NCBI RefSeq assembly: GCF_900115605.1
Contig: NZ_FOXC01000027.1
Span: forward strand, 1-37,347
Origin: Halolactibacillus halophilus
GTDB taxonomy: Bacteria; Bacillota; Bacilli; Bacillales; Amphibacillaceae
Length of the DNA stretch: 37,347 nt
Direction of reading: 5' to 3'
A program made the translations under genes and the position numbers. The notes under the pieces were generated by a model. The model was not told the DNA's origin. It did not search any database and saw nothing but the letters and a program-made list of their open reading frames with translations. Below, piece after piece: positions 26,010 through 37,273 of the stretch (positions are counted from its first letter, which is position 1; every line of letters starts with the position of its first letter).

Positions 26010-26346
26010 TTATCCACAAGCTTTCCTCAACCCCGTTTTTCAAACTTTTATTATCCACAACAATTATCGACAAGTTAAACACACTTTCACAGCTTGTGGA
26101 TGAAAATCTCCCACATGTCTGTCGTTATGTGGATAACCATCGAAATACCTTGCAAAATCGCTCGTTTTTTGATATTATAACTGTGTTTAACTGAAGAAAA
26201 ACTTTTATCAACAAAATAATTATCCACAGTCGGTGGATAACCTGTGGACATTTATTCACATCTTCTGAATAAACTTATCAACAAAAGTGTGTATAAAATG
26301 AACAACTGGTCTAACATACCTTGATATTAGTCTTTTATTATCCACA
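26010..26346. other. oriC: oriC upstream DnaA-box region (incA/incB equivalent)
   Basis: The 939-base gap between rpmH and dnaA holds seven exact TTATNCACA boxes: plus strand 26010-26018, 26051-26059, 26220-26228, 26252-26260 and 26338-26346; minus strand 26128-26136 and 26288-26296. One-mismatch boxes occur at 26064, 26095 (minus), 26205, 26232 (minus) and 26275. The region 25630-26000 before it is AT-rich and shows no boxes or genes. Position and density identify the upstream half of a bipartite oriC. Confidence 0.95.
26150..26178 (+). promoter_or_regulatory. Probable dnaA promoter inside the DnaA-box region
   Basis: TTGCAA (26150-26155), 17-bp spacer, TATTAT (26173-26178). DnaA boxes lie just upstream (26128) and downstream (26205 onward), so binding should repress it: the familiar dnaA autoregulation. 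The predicted leader is about 300 bases. A weaker TATAAG at 26376 without a good -35 is an alternative. Confidence 0.65.
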
Positions 26347-26482
26347 GGTCTGTTTCTAAAACCTTTCGATCTTTATATAAGATGGCGAGAGGTTTTTTAT
26401 ACTGAAAGACACATTTTAATATCTTTAAAACCGTATTATCACAGGGTTTAAGTAGAAATCAATGAAAGAAAGGAGCGTTTAA

Positions 26483-27832
26483 ATGGAGAATATTGAAGAA
26501 CTTTGGGACAACACGTTAGAAGCGATTAAAGAAAAGGTTAGTAAGCCAAGTTTTGATACGTGGCTCAAAAATACTAAAGCCGATCAATTAACTGATGACA
26601 CCTTAATTGTTTCAGCACCAAATGAATTTGCCCGTGACTGGCTTGAAAATCGGTACACAAACCTCGTATCAGAAGCTATTTTTGAAGTGACCGGTGCAAA
26701 GTTAAACACCAAATTTGTCATCCCAGAACATGAAGCAGCAATTGAAGAACAAATGAAAGCACCTATTAAACAACCAAAACCAGCATCAGATCATCAAGAA
26801 CACCCAAAAACCATGTTAAATGATAAATATACATTTGATACGTTTGTCATTGGTTCTGGTAACCGATTTGCTCACGCCGCTTCACTCGCCGTTGCTGAAG
26901 CGCCCGCAAAAGCGTATAACCCATTATTTATATATGGAGGGGTTGGTTTAGGCAAAACCCACTTAATGCATGCGATTGGCCATTACGTCCTTGACCATAA
27001 TCCAGATGCCAAAGTCGTTTATCTCTCAAGTGAAAAATTCACGAATGAATTTATTAACTCGATTCGGGATAATAAAGCCGAAAACTTTAGAAGTAAATAC
27101 CGAAATGTTGATGTCTTACTGATTGATGATATTCAATTTTTAGCGGGGAAAGAACAGACACAAGAGGAGTTTTTCCATACATTTAATACGCTACATGAAG
27201 AAAGTAAACAAATTATTATCTCAAGTGACCGACCACCAAAAGAGATCCCAACGCTTGAAGACCGCTTGCGTTCACGGTTTGAGTGGGGACTCATCACCGA
27301 TATTACCCCGCCTGACTTGGAAACGCGGATTGCGATTTTACGTAAAAAAGCAAAAGCCGAAGGCTTAGAAATTTCTAATGATGTTATGCTTTATATTGCC
27401 AATCAAATCGATACAAATATTCGAGAACTTGAAGGTGCTCTGATTCGTGTGGTCGCTTATTCATCACTCACCAATCAAGACATCGACCCGTCCCTTGCAG
27501 CCGAAGCACTTAAAGATATTATTCCCAATACAAGACCAAAAGTCGTGACAATCCAACAAATTAAAGAAATTGTTGGTGAACGTTATCAAATTAAATTATC
27601 CGAATTCGCTGCCAAAAAACGGACCAAATCAATTGCTTTTCCGCGCCAAATCGCGATGTACTTATCGCGTGAATTAACGGATTTCTCCTTACCTAAAATA
27701 GGTGAAGAATTTGGCGGACGTGATCATACAACCGTGATCCATGCCCATGAGAAAATTTCTAAAATGATTGATGCCGATCAATTACTACAACGCGATATCG
27801 AAGAAATAAAAGAAAAGTTAAAGAGTTTTTAA
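26483..27832 (+). CDS. dnaA: Chromosomal replication initiator protein DnaA
   Basis: AAA+ ATPase that binds DnaA boxes, forms a filament on oriC and opens the duplex. It has 449 residues. Domain I (1-80) starts with an [20 protein letters not shown] helix. Domain II is a short linker (about 81-112). Domain III has Walker [10 protein letters not shown] (152-160), Walker B LLIDD (212-216) and sensor SSDRPP. Domain IV carries the box-recognition signature [14 protein letters not shown] (about 412-425). AAAGGAG precedes the ATG. It stands between the two box groups and heads the plus-strand gene series. Confidence 0.99.
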   Translation: MENIEELWDNTLEAIKEKVSKPSFDTWLKNTKADQLTDDTLIVSAPNEFARDWLENRYTNLVSEAIFEVTGAKLNTKFVIPEHEAAIEEQMKAPIKQPKPASDHQEHPKTMLNDKYTFDTFVIGSGNRFAHAASLAVAEAPAKAYNPLFIYGGVGLGKTHLMHAIGHYVLDHNPDAKVVYLSSEKFTNEFINSIRDNKAENFRSKYRNVDVLLIDDIQFLAGKEQTQEEFFHTFNTLHEESKQIIISSDRPPKEIPTLEDRLRSRFEWGLITDITPPDLETRIAILRKKAKAEGLEISNDVMLYIANQIDTNIRELEGALIRVVAYSSLTNQDIDPSLAAEALKDIIPNTRPKVVTIQQIKEIVGERYQIKLSEFAAKKRTKSIAFPRQIAMYLSRELTDFSLPKIGEEFGGRDHTTVIHAHEKISKMIDADQLLQRDIEEIKEKLKSF

Positions 27833-27851
27833 TTTTTAAGGTTGTGAACAG

Positions 27852-27943
27852 TGTGGAAAACAAATCAAAGTTATAAACAAACTGTCCACACGTGGATAAC
27901 TATACGCTTATGCAGGTTAACGTGAGTTATCCACATATCAACA
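27852..27943. other. oriC: oriC downstream DnaA-box group (incC equivalent)
   Basis: Boxes between dnaA and dnaN: minus TTTTCCACA (27852-27860), plus TTATAAACA (27871-27879), minus TTATCCACG (27891-27899), plus TTATCCACA exact (27927-27935), and a degenerate ATATCAACA directly abutting it (27935-27943). The last pair sits immediately before the GC patch and trios, as the loading boxes of the basal unwinding system should. Confidence 0.88.
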
Positions 27944-28000
27944 GCCCCTATTACTATTACTACTATTTTTTTATAATAATAATTAATATATAGACTTCCA
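27944..28000 (+). other. oriC: DnaA-trio element and AT-rich unwinding region
   Basis: After the last DnaA box comes GCCCC (27944-27948), then six contiguous trinucleotides CTA TTA CTA TTA CTA CTA (27948-27965), then a T-run and an AT-only stretch to about 27992. The complementary strand reads 3'-GAT/AAT-5', the DnaA-trio pattern that guides the DnaA filament onto one strand. Order and spacing match the B. subtilis unwinding site as I remember it. Confidence 0.88.
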
Positions 28001-28019
28001 CTAGGAGGAATTTTTCATT

Positions 28020-29159
28020 ATGAAATTCATAATTCAACGTGACTTATTATTAGAAAGTTTGCAACATGTAATGAAAGCTATTTCACCACGTGTTGCGGTT
28101 CCTATTTTAACGGGGATAAAAATCGAAGCTTTACCAACAGGAATTAAATTAACCGGGAGTGATTCAGATATCTCAATTGAATCATTCATTCCAAAAGAAG
28201 AAGATGGTCTGGTTCATGTTGAAGCGATTGAAACAGGCAGCATCGTTGTTCAAGCTAAATATTTTCCTGAAATCATTCGTAAATTACCACTAAAAACGGT
28301 TGAAATATCAACCGATGAACAATATCAAATGACGATTGTCTCTGGTGGATCTGAATTCCACCTAAATGGGCAAGATGCGATGGAATATCCTCAACTCCCT
28401 ATCCTACATACGGATAATAGTTTTGAAGTCAAACATGATATTTTTAAAGAAATGATCAAACAAACGGTGTTTGCTGTTTCAACTGTTGAAACACGTCCGA
28501 TTTTAACTGGTGTCAACATGAAGATTGATAACGGCGACATGACCTTTGTCGCGACAGACTCTCACCGCTTAGCTTCACGCTCAATTAAACTCGACCAAGA
28601 CTTTGTTCATATTCAATTTGACAACATCGTTATTCCTGGTAAGAGTTTAGCTGAGTTAAATAAGATTATTGATGACACAGATGACACAATCACAATTAGT
28701 GTGGCTGATAATCAAATCTTATTCCAAACAAAAAATCTATACTTTTTATCACGTTTACTCGATGGGAAATATCCTGAGACAGATCGGTTAATTCCAGCTG
28801 AAAGTAAAACGTCTGTAAAAGTAAAGACCAAGACATTACTACAAGCAATTGATCGTGCGTCATTACTCGCAAAAGAAAATCGAAACAATGTCGTCAAACT
28901 AGAAACGAAAGAAAACTTCTTACAAATTAGCTCAAACACACCTGAAGTTGGTCAAGTGACAGAAGAGGTCGTCATAGAGACAATTGATGGGGAAAGTTTA
29001 AAAATTTCTTTTAGTGCGAAATATATGATTGATGCCTTACGCATTGTTGAAGATGAGTATGTGATGGTTCACTTTACTGGTGCAATGCGTCCATTTGTTC
29101 TTTATCCGGAAAATAATCATGATATCTTACAGCTCATTCTCCCTGTCCGCACTTATTAA
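28020..29159 (+). CDS. dnaN: DNA polymerase III beta subunit (sliding clamp)
   Basis: Ring-shaped dimer that tethers DNA polymerase to its template and recruits many replication and repair proteins. It has 379 residues with three similar domains of about 125 residues and the conserved ends MKFIIQRDLLLESLQHVMKA and LQLILPVRTY. The motif MRPFVLYPE lies near the C-terminus. AGGAGG is placed 12 bases before the ATG, directly after the unwinding region. Cotranscription with dnaA is likely since no terminator separates them. Confidence 0.98.
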   Translation: MKFIIQRDLLLESLQHVMKAISPRVAVPILTGIKIEALPTGIKLTGSDSDISIESFIPKEEDGLVHVEAIETGSIVVQAKYFPEIIRKLPLKTVEISTDEQYQMTIVSGGSEFHLNGQDAMEYPQLPILHTDNSFEVKHDIFKEMIKQTVFAVSTVETRPILTGVNMKIDNGDMTFVATDSHRLASRSIKLDQDFVHIQFDNIVIPGKSLAELNKIIDDTDDTITISVADNQILFQTKNLYFLSRLLDGKYPETDRLIPAESKTSVKVKTKTLLQAIDRASLLAKENRNNVVKLETKENFLQISSNTPEVGQVTEEVVIETIDGESLKISFSAKYMIDALRIVEDEYVMVHFTGAMRPFVLYPENNHDILQLILPVRTY

Positions 29160-29236
29160 CATGTTGATAAAGGTAATGAGTGGAAAACAAGTTAATGCAT
29201 AACTACTCCTTTACTGGATCATTTTTTAAATATGTC

Positions 29237-29278
29237 TGAAAAAGAAGTGTGAAAATAAGGTTTCATGCTTCTTTTTCA
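29237..29278 (+). terminator. Terminator of dnaA-dnaN
   Basis: TGAAAAAGAAG (29237-29247) and CTTCTTTTTCA (29268-29278) with an inner TGAAA/TTTCA stem, followed by a T-rich stretch. Confidence 0.85.
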
Positions 29279-29303
29279 TGTTTTTAAGTGTTTTTCCCCC
29301 CTT

Positions 29304-29389
29304 TTGGTCGGATTTGAGGTAAAATAGATAATAAGCAAAATAAAAGCGAATAGAGACGAATTTGCATCAAGCGTACTTTTTAGTAAAAT
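29304..29389 (+). promoter_or_regulatory. Two tandem candidate promoters of rlbA-recF-remB
   Basis: Distal: TTGGTC (29304-29309), 17-bp spacer, GATAAT (29327-29332). Proximal: TTGCAT (29362-29367), 16-bp spacer, TAAAAT (29384-29389). Both are moderate matches located between the dnaN terminator and rlbA. Confidence 0.55.
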
Positions 29390-29450
29390 AGAAAGAAGAA
29401 TAAATAGTGAGCCGTTTATGGCTTAAATACGTTAAGGGAGGTAAAATTTA

Positions 29451-29678
29451 ATGGCGTCAGAAGAAATACAAATTAAAACAGACTATATTACCCTCGGACA
29501 ATTTTTAAAATTAACCAATGTGGTTGAGTCTGGCGGTATGGTTAAACTTTTTCTAAGTGAGTATCCAGTCTTTGTGAATGACTCACAAGATCAACGTCGT
29601 GGAAAAAAACTTTATCCAGGAGATTCTATCTCGATACCAGAGGTTGGTACATATACTGTGACAAGAGAGAACGCGTAA
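29451..29678 (+). CDS. rlbA: S4-domain protein YaaA/RlbA
   Basis: 75-residue RNA-binding S4-like protein always found between dnaN and recF in Bacilli; in B. subtilis it is linked to ribosome large-subunit assembly. The core ITLGQFLKLTNVVESGGMVK and the end PGDSISIPEVGTYTV fit the family. AAGGGAGGT lies upstream of the ATG. The recF start follows 28 bases later, so they are cotranscribed. Confidence 0.93.
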   Translation: MASEEIQIKTDYITLGQFLKLTNVVESGGMVKLFLSEYPVFVNDSQDQRRGKKLYPGDSISIPEVGTYTVTRENA

Positions 29679-29706
29679 AACGCTATGATGAAAGTTAGGA
29701 ATTCAG

Positions 29707-30837
29707 ATGTATATTGAAACAATCACACTTACCAATTATCGCAATTATTCCAAGCTTGCGCTGACCTTTGATGAAAAAGTAAATGTGATTATTGGTCAGA
29801 ATGCACAAGGGAAAACGAATCTTATGGAGGCTATTTATGTCTTAGCCTTCACAAAGTCTTATCGAACATCAAAAGATAAAGAACTTATGATGTGGGATGA
29901 ATCTTATGCTAGAATAGAAGGTACGGTTTTTAAACGGAATTATCATGTGCCGATTGAAATGCAGTTTCAAGCTAAAGGTAAAATAGCGAAACTAAATCAT
30001 TTAGAACAAAAGCGTCTGAGTCATTATATTGGAGCTTTAAATGTGGTGATGTTTGCACCTGAAGACTTAAACTTAGTTAAAGGCAGTCCACAAGTGCGCC
30101 GCCGGTTTATTGATATGGAAATTGGTCAGGTCAAGCCCATTTATATGCACCACCTTGGGCAATACCAAAAGATACTAAAACAACGCAATCACTTATTAAA
30201 AGATCTCCAGCGCCGGAAAACGACGGATACAACGATGCTTGACGTCTTAACGGAACAACTGATTACGCACGCCAGTGAGATTTTGCGGCGGCGCTTTTCA
30301 TTTTTAGCGTTGCTATTAACATGGGCACAACCGATTCATTCAGGTATCACCCAAGCGAAAGAAATATTAACGATTGATTATGATGCGACAATTGCTATCG
30401 ATAAAACAGCATCGCTTGCTGACATCAAACAACAGTATGATGAAACATTTAATCGCCATAGACAACAAGAGATTGACCGTGGGACCACGCTCTACGGTCC
30501 GCATCGTGATGACCTCATTTTCTATGTGAACGACCGCAATGTGCAAACCTACGGGTCACAAGGGCAGCAACGTACGACAGCGTTGTCCTTAAAATTAGCG
30601 GAAATAGAGCTCATTAAACATGAAGTCGGCGAGTATCCCGTCTTATTACTGGATGATGTGTTAAGTGAACTTGATAGACACCGACAAAGTCATTTGCTGA
30701 ATACGATTAAAGACAAAGTTCAAACCTTTGTCACAACGACAAGTGTGAACGATATTGAACATGAAACAATGCAGTCCGCAACCATTTTTCACGTGGAAGA
30801 TGGTGAAATTGTGCGCGAAGAAAGAGGGGACACGTAA
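29707..30837 (+). CDS. recF: DNA replication and repair protein RecF
   Basis: SMC-like ATPase that helps load RecA at single-strand gaps through RecO and RecR. It has 376 residues. Walker A GQNAQGKT is at 30-37, the signature [19 protein letters not shown] lies near 278-296, and the D-loop/Walker [12 protein letters not shown] near 311-321. Usual length. The stop overlaps the remB start by one base (TAATG), indicating coupling. Part of rlbA-recF-remB. Confidence 0.98.
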   Translation: MYIETITLTNYRNYSKLALTFDEKVNVIIGQNAQGKTNLMEAIYVLAFTKSYRTSKDKELMMWDESYARIEGTVFKRNYHVPIEMQFQAKGKIAKLNHLEQKRLSHYIGALNVVMFAPEDLNLVKGSPQVRRRFIDMEIGQVKPIYMHHLGQYQKILKQRNHLLKDLQRRKTTDTTMLDVLTEQLITHASEILRRRFSFLALLLTWAQPIHSGITQAKEILTIDYDATIAIDKTASLADIKQQYDETFNRHRQQEIDRGTTLYGPHRDDLIFYVNDRNVQTYGSQGQQRTTALSLKLAEIELIKHEVGEYPVLLLDDVLSELDRHRQSHLLNTIKDKVQTFVTTTSVNDIEHETMQSATIFHVEDGEIVREERGDT

Positions 30838-31103
30838 TGTTTATGCATATTGGGAACGATCAAGTCATTCAAACGAGTGATATTATCGTGATGATTAATC
30901 AACAAGATATAGAAGTCTCCTCGATTAACGAAGAGATGATTGATTATGCTGAACAAGAAGACGATGACCTTGACTATGATGAAGATGTCGTAAAGACGAT
31001 TATTTTCACTAATGATGGGGTGTATTACAGTCCGCTTGCCATTCCAACCCTTAAGAAGCGGACAAGTATTAAAGCGATTCTCTCCCAACAAGAATCGTAT
31101 TAA
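30837..31103 (+). CDS. remB: Extracellular matrix regulator RemB (YaaB, DUF370)
   Basis: Small DNA-binding-type protein of the DUF370 family, between recF and gyrB as in B. subtilis. It has 88 residues. The start [21 protein letters not shown] and the end IPTLKKRTSIKAIL are typical; a strongly acidic loop (EQEDDDLDYDEDV, about 40-52) is in the middle. In B. subtilis it activates biofilm-matrix genes; whether this organism makes such a matrix is unknown. ATG overlaps the recF stop. Confidence 0.9.
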   Translation: MFMHIGNDQVIQTSDIIVMINQQDIEVSSINEEMIDYAEQEDDDLDYDEDVVKTIIFTNDGVYYSPLAIPTLKKRTSIKAILSQQESY

Positions 31104-31162
31104 TTTTTAGAATATTAAACAAGTCAGTGTCATAGAAGTGCTATGAAATTAAAGAAATGTAG

Positions 31163-33100
<1,938 letters not shown>

Positions 33101-33168
33101 TGCGTAGTTAAAACGTCGGTACAAACAAGTAAGAAAAATGTGTCCTCAGTTGGATAGGAGGTAATTAA

Positions 33169-35691
33169 ATGGTGGAGCAAAAGCGTCCCCAGGTTCAAGA
33201 AATAAATATTGGTAAAGAAATGCGTACGTCATTTTTAGACTACGCGATGAGTGTGATTGTCTCACGTGCCTTACCCGATGTACGTGATGGCTTAAAACCG
33301 GTGCACCGCCGGATTCTTTATGCGATGAATGATTTAGGTATGCACGCAGATAAAGCCTATAAAAAATCCGCGCGTATTGTTGGTGATGTGATTGGTAAGT
33401 ATCACCCACACGGTGATTCAGCTGTATACGAAGCGATGGTAAGAATGGCGCAAGATTTTAGCTACCGTTACCCACTGGTGGATGGTCACGGTAACTTCGG
33501 TTCTGTCGATGGTGACCCAGCGGCAGCGATGCGTTATACTGAAGCGAAAATGTCGAAAATCTCAATGGAATTACTGCGAGATATTAATAAAAATACGATT
33601 GATTATGCCGATAACTATGATGGTTCAGAACGTGAACCGGTCGTATTACCGTCACGGTTTCCTAACTTACTCGTTAACGGTGCTTCTGGTATTGCGGTTG
33701 GGATGGCAACTAATATTCCGCCACACCAATTAGGCGAAACGATTGATGCAATTTTAGCTGTAAGTGAGAACCCAGATATTTCTATTGAAGAATTGATGGA
33801 AGATTATATTCACGGGCCTGACTTTCCGACGGGTGCGACAATTCTTGGTCGCTCAGGTATTCGAAAAGCATTTGAGACAGGCAAAGGTTCGATTACGATT
33901 CGGGCTAAAGCTGAAATTGAAGAACAAGCCAATGGCAAGTCACGGATTCTTGTATCTGAGCTTCCTTATCAAGTCAATAAAGCGAAATTGGTAGAAAAAA
34001 TCGCTGAACTGGCTCGTGATAAGAAGATTGAAGGGATCACCGATTTACGTGATGAGTCTGACCGTAACGGGATGCGAATTGTGATTGAACTCCGTCGTGA
34101 TGCCAATCCAAACGTGTTACTTAATAATTTATATAAACAAACGTCCCTACAGACGTCATTTGGTATCAATATGTTGGCACTTGTCGATGGCCAGCCAAAA
34201 GTGCTGACTTTAAAACAAGCGCTTGAATATTATTTAGAACACCAAAAAGTCATTGTTCGCAGACGGACAGAATATGAATTAGAAAAAGCAGAAGCCAGAG
34301 CGCACGTTTTAGAAGGGTTACGAATTGCACTTGACCATATTGATGAAATTATTGCGCTCATTCGTGGATCAAAAACGGCAGATGAGGCTCGTACCAATCT
34401 GATTGAAAAGTTCAGTCTATCTGAAAAACAAGCCCAAGCGATTCTTGATATGCGTCTCCAGCGTTTAACTGGCTTAGAACGTGATAAGATTGAGGGTGAG
34501 TACGAAGAACTTCAGGTCTTAATTAAAGAACTAAAAGCGATTTTAAGTGATGAGTCGAAACTGATTGAAATAATCCGTGAAGAGTTGCTTGAAATTAAAG
34601 CGAAATTTAATGATACCCGTATGACCGAGATTGCTTCTGGTGGGTTTGACTTCTTCGAAGATGAAGATTTAATTCCTGAAGAAGATATCGTGATTACGCT
34701 CACGCATAAAGGCTATATTAAGCGTCTACCAGCTTCGACTTACCGGACGCAGCGCCGAGGTGGTCGCGGGGTTCAGGGGATGGAAACAAGTGAAGATGAT
34801 TTTGTTGAACACTTAATTTCAACATCAACGCACGATACCATTCTTTTCTTTAGTAATAAAGGGAAAGTCTATCGCCTGAAAGGGTATGAAATTCCTGAGT
34901 TTGGTCGGACGGCTAAAGGGTTACCGATTATTAACTTATTGGAAATTGAAAATGGTGAATGGATCAATGCGGTCATTTCAGTCAAAGAATTCGCCGATGA
35001 CCATTACCTATTCTTTACGACAAAGCAAGGGATTTCAAAACGAACCGAGTTATCACAATTTGCGAATATTCGTCGGAGTGGCTTGATTGCCTTAAACTTA
35101 CGCGAGGAAGATGAACTGATTTCTGTTCGTCTCACTGATGGTAAGAAAAATATGGTAATTGCGACGCATAACGGGTCATTGATTCACTTTAAAGAAGACG
35201 CTGTTCGTTCGATGGGGCGTACCGCGGCTGGTGTGAAAGGTATTTCTTTACGAGACGGTGATTATGTTGTGTCGATGGAAATTCTAGATGAAGATCAGTA
35301 CGTGTTAAATGTCACTGAAAATGGTTACGGTAAACAAACACCACAAACTGAGTACCGCATGATTAATCGCGGGGGTAAAGGTGTATCAACATGTAATATT
35401 ACCGATAAAACCGGCAAGGTTGTGGCGGTGAAGACGGTTCGTGGTGATGAAGACTTAATGATTATCACTGAGAGTGGAATTCTTATCCGAATGCCTGTTG
35501 AGACGATTTCACAAACAGGGCGTAACACTCAAGGGGTTAAATTGATTCGTCTTGGTGAAGAGGAAACAGTCGCAACGGTTGCGGTTGTTGAAAAAACAGA
35601 AGATGAAGCTGAAACTGAAGAACAAACAGAAACAACAGATGCTGCTCCAACAGAAGCGGCATCAGATGACGAGACACCATCTGAAAATTAA
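33169..35691 (+). CDS. gyrA: DNA gyrase subunit A
   Basis: Breakage-reunion subunit of gyrase. It has 840 residues. The active-site tyrosine is Tyr123 in AAMRYTE. The quinolone region has Ser84 and Glu88, the residues of a susceptible-type enzyme. The GyrA box QRRGGRG (near 528) starts the DNA-wrapping C-terminal beta-pinwheel. The final 35 or so residues form a very acidic Glu/Asp/Thr-rich tail. AGGAGGT precedes the ATG. An inverted repeat with a short T-rich tail follows the stop. Confidence 0.99.
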   Translation: MVEQKRPQVQEINIGKEMRTSFLDYAMSVIVSRALPDVRDGLKPVHRRILYAMNDLGMHADKAYKKSARIVGDVIGKYHPHGDSAVYEAMVRMAQDFSYRYPLVDGHGNFGSVDGDPAAAMRYTEAKMSKISMELLRDINKNTIDYADNYDGSEREPVVLPSRFPNLLVNGASGIAVGMATNIPPHQLGETIDAILAVSENPDISIEELMEDYIHGPDFPTGATILGRSGIRKAFETGKGSITIRAKAEIEEQANGKSRILVSELPYQVNKAKLVEKIAELARDKKIEGITDLRDESDRNGMRIVIELRRDANPNVLLNNLYKQTSLQTSFGINMLALVDGQPKVLTLKQALEYYLEHQKVIVRRRTEYELEKAEARAHVLEGLRIALDHIDEIIALIRGSKTADEARTNLIEKFSLSEKQAQAILDMRLQRLTGLERDKIEGEYEELQVLIKELKAILSDESKLIEIIREELLEIKAKFNDTRMTEIASGGFDFFEDEDLIPEEDIVITLTHKGYIKRLPASTYRTQRRGGRGVQGMETSEDDFVEHLISTSTHDTILFFSNKGKVYRLKGYEIPEFGRTAKGLPIINLLEIENGEWINAVISVKEFADDHYLFFTTKQGISKRTELSQFANIRRSGLIALNLREEDELISVRLTDGKKNMVIATHNGSLIHFKEDAVRSMGRTAAGVKGISLRDGDYVVSMEILDEDQYVLNVTENGYGKQTPQTEYRMINRGGKGVSTCNITDKTGKVVAVKTVRGDEDLMIITESGILIRMPVETISQTGRNTQGVKLIRLGEEETVATVAVVEKTEDEAETEEQTETTDAAPTEAASDDETPSEN

Positions 35692-35701
35692 TCTATAAGG
35701 C

Positions 35702-35731
35702 ATAAGCGAAAGACTTGAGTCTTTCGCTTAT
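35702..35731 (+). terminator. Hairpin after gyrA
   Basis: Perfect 14-bp repeat ATAAGCGAAAGACT (35702-35715) / AGTCTTTCGCTTAT (35718-35731) with a two-base TG gap. The T-run is weak (TTATTCTG), so termination may be partial and allow read-through into the next gene. Confidence 0.65.
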
Positions 35732-35753
35732 TCTGTACAAAAGAGGTGACGAT

Positions 35754-36827
35754 ATGCGAGTTCATCCTAAACAATTGGTGCCCCATTGTGTCATTACTGA
35801 GGATGTTTATAGTAAAGGCCTGCAACCTATTATTCAAAAAAACACTGTGGTCACACCACTAATTCAAGAAGTATTGGACCGATTTAAGATTGAAGACGTC
35901 GCAGTAGAAGATTGCTTAGAAGACGGTATGACCTATTTTCCGTTACCAATTGAAGCGACCGAAGAACAACAGGAACAAGTCGTGTCTACACCCTTTCTGG
36001 AACATTACCGGAAAGTTGTTAAACAGTATGAAAAAATGTATCAGCTATGGCAAAGCGGTGTACCGTTAGATATTCATAAAGTAAGAGAAACGATTATTCC
36101 ACTCGCCAAGCGAATTGATCAACATAAACACGAGGTTTTACTGTTATTTAAAGAAGTGACAAAAGACCGCTACTTAGCGCATCATAGCGTGGCTACGGCC
36201 TTAATTACGTCGCTCCTTGCGAAGCAGTCAGGTCTCGATAAAGACTGGATTCAGGTCTGTTTAGCAGGCTTTTTAGCTGACAGTGGCATGTCAAAAATAA
36301 GTCAACGACTATTAAAAAAGCCACAAGCCCTAGTCCCACCAGAACTTGATGAAATTAAAAAACATCCGACTTATTCATATCGATACGTGGATAATTGTGC
36401 GTCACTTTCACGACAAGCGAAACTAGGTGTTCTTCAACATCATGAAAAGCTTGATGGTTCCGGTTATCCAATGGGGGTCAAGCGTGATAAAATTCATCCG
36501 TATGCAAAAATGATTGCGATTAGTGACAGTTATCATGCGATGATGTCTGAACGTTACTATCAAAAAGAGAAACCGCTATTTGATACGATCATTGATATGC
36601 ATAAGCGAATCAATCATCAATTTGATGATCAATACTTGTATCAATTCTTTCATCTGTTGGAAGAAGCATTAAAAAATCAACAAGTCACATTATCAACCGG
36701 TGAAAAAGCTGATATCGTTGAATTACACTTAAACAAAGACCCAGAAGCGATCGTGAGGGTGCGAGGTACTCATGATATTTATACCCTTACGCAGGATGCA
36801 TCCCAAAAAATAACCGCTTTTGTTTAA
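35754..36827 (+). CDS. HD-GYP-like protein with degenerate HD motif
   Basis: From the ATG at 35754, four bases after AAGAGGTGA with GAT spacing, the protein has 357 residues; the earlier in-frame ATG lies in the gyrA terminator. An N-terminal segment (1-135) is unassigned. The C-terminal part (about 138-300) is an HD-GYP fold: LAHHSVATAL (141-150), HHEKLDGSGYP (229-239) and ISDSYHAM (256-263). HD-GYP proteins normally hydrolyse c-di-GMP, but the metal-binding HDxGK is here ADSGM (175-179), with His and Lys lost. It may be a binding or regulatory protein rather than an enzyme. Location after gyrA is seen in related Bacilli. Confidence 0.85.
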   Translation: MRVHPKQLVPHCVITEDVYSKGLQPIIQKNTVVTPLIQEVLDRFKIEDVAVEDCLEDGMTYFPLPIEATEEQQEQVVSTPFLEHYRKVVKQYEKMYQLWQSGVPLDIHKVRETIIPLAKRIDQHKHEVLLLFKEVTKDRYLAHHSVATALITSLLAKQSGLDKDWIQVCLAGFLADSGMSKISQRLLKKPQALVPPELDEIKKHPTYSYRYVDNCASLSRQAKLGVLQHHEKLDGSGYPMGVKRDKIHPYAKMIAISDSYHAMMSERYYQKEKPLFDTIIDMHKRINHQFDDQYLYQFFHLLEEALKNQQVTLSTGEKADIVELHLNKDPEAIVRVRGTHDIYTLTQDASQKITAFV

Positions 36828-36843
36828 AATTAATCATATTACG

Positions 36844-36890
36844 CTCATCACAGTTAGTCATCATAGACTGATAGTGGTGAGTATTTTTTT
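36844..36890 (+). terminator. Terminator of the HD-GYP-like gene
   Basis: CTCATCAC (36844-36851) pairs with GTGGTGAG (36874-36881), with an inner AGTC/GACT stem, followed by TATTTTTTT. Confidence 0.9.
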
Positions 36891-36919
36891 ATAAGACACA
36901 ATCGCTATTTTTTATCTTT

Positions 36920-37096
36920 TTAGGGCGAGCAGACACCATCTTCAAACATTCGCGAGAATATTAGGGGGGATCGTTCACTTTCGTTTTCCGTATTGTTGGG
37001 ATCGTCTTGTTCATTACGGCGATTATTTAACACATTAATCGAATCGGCATCATATGAAAACGAAGCGAACTTTCTTTTAATTATCAAACGAACCAT
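36920..37096 (-). CDS. Possible small ORF of 58 codons (weak)
   Basis: A minus-strand ATG at 37096 opens a 58-codon frame ending at 36920: it starts MVRLIIKRKFASF, has an Asn/Glu/Asp-rich middle (NRRNEQDDPNNTENESER) and ends FEDGVCSP. I recognise no family. The ATG overlaps the -10 hexamer of a consensus promoter, so the predicted transcript would begin inside the frame, and no ribosome-binding site precedes it. It could be leaderless, start later, or be non-coding. Listed only because the base composition differs from the AT-rich flanks. Confidence 0.2.
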   Translation of the reverse strand: MVRLIIKRKFASFSYDADSINVLNNRRNEQDDPNNTENESERSPLIFSRMFEDGVCSP

Positions 37097-37124
37097 TATA
37101 CAATTAATCTGAATTTTTTGTCAA
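37095..37124 (-). promoter_or_regulatory. Consensus sigma-A promoter of an unassigned minus-strand transcript
   Basis: Minus-strand TTGACA (37119-37124), 18-bp spacer, TATAAT (37095-37100), both perfect. It points toward the HD-GYP gene, where no clear gene follows. Confidence 0.7.
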
Positions 37125-37230
37125 TTAATATAACCGTTTTTCTAAAAAAAAGTTTTAGATTCCTAATAAAAAAGCTTGAAAAACAGTTGCCGTTGTCGTA
37201 TTCTCGAGTTTGACACTTAATTAAAACAAA

Positions 37231-37273
37231 AACTCTCTAACCCCTTATTTTACAGGGGTTTAGAGAGTTTTTT
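37231..37273. terminator. Bidirectional terminator near the right edge
   Basis: AACTCTCTAA-CCCC (37231-37244) pairs with GGGG-TTTAGAGAGTT (37255-37269; one extra T), flanked by T on both strands. It may end a plus-strand short RNA or a gene entering from the right. Confidence 0.85.

Noticed and set aside
30787-30802. parS-like sequence around TTTCACGTGGAAG in recF
   Set aside because: Three mismatches to the 16-bp consensus and no symmetry; probably chance.
36959-37030. Plus-strand hydrophobic frame after AGGGGGGA (FTFVFRIVGIVLFITAII)
   Set aside because: There is no start codon after the Shine-Dalgarno-like run, and the frame is only about 22 codons with a stop just before it. Probably chance.
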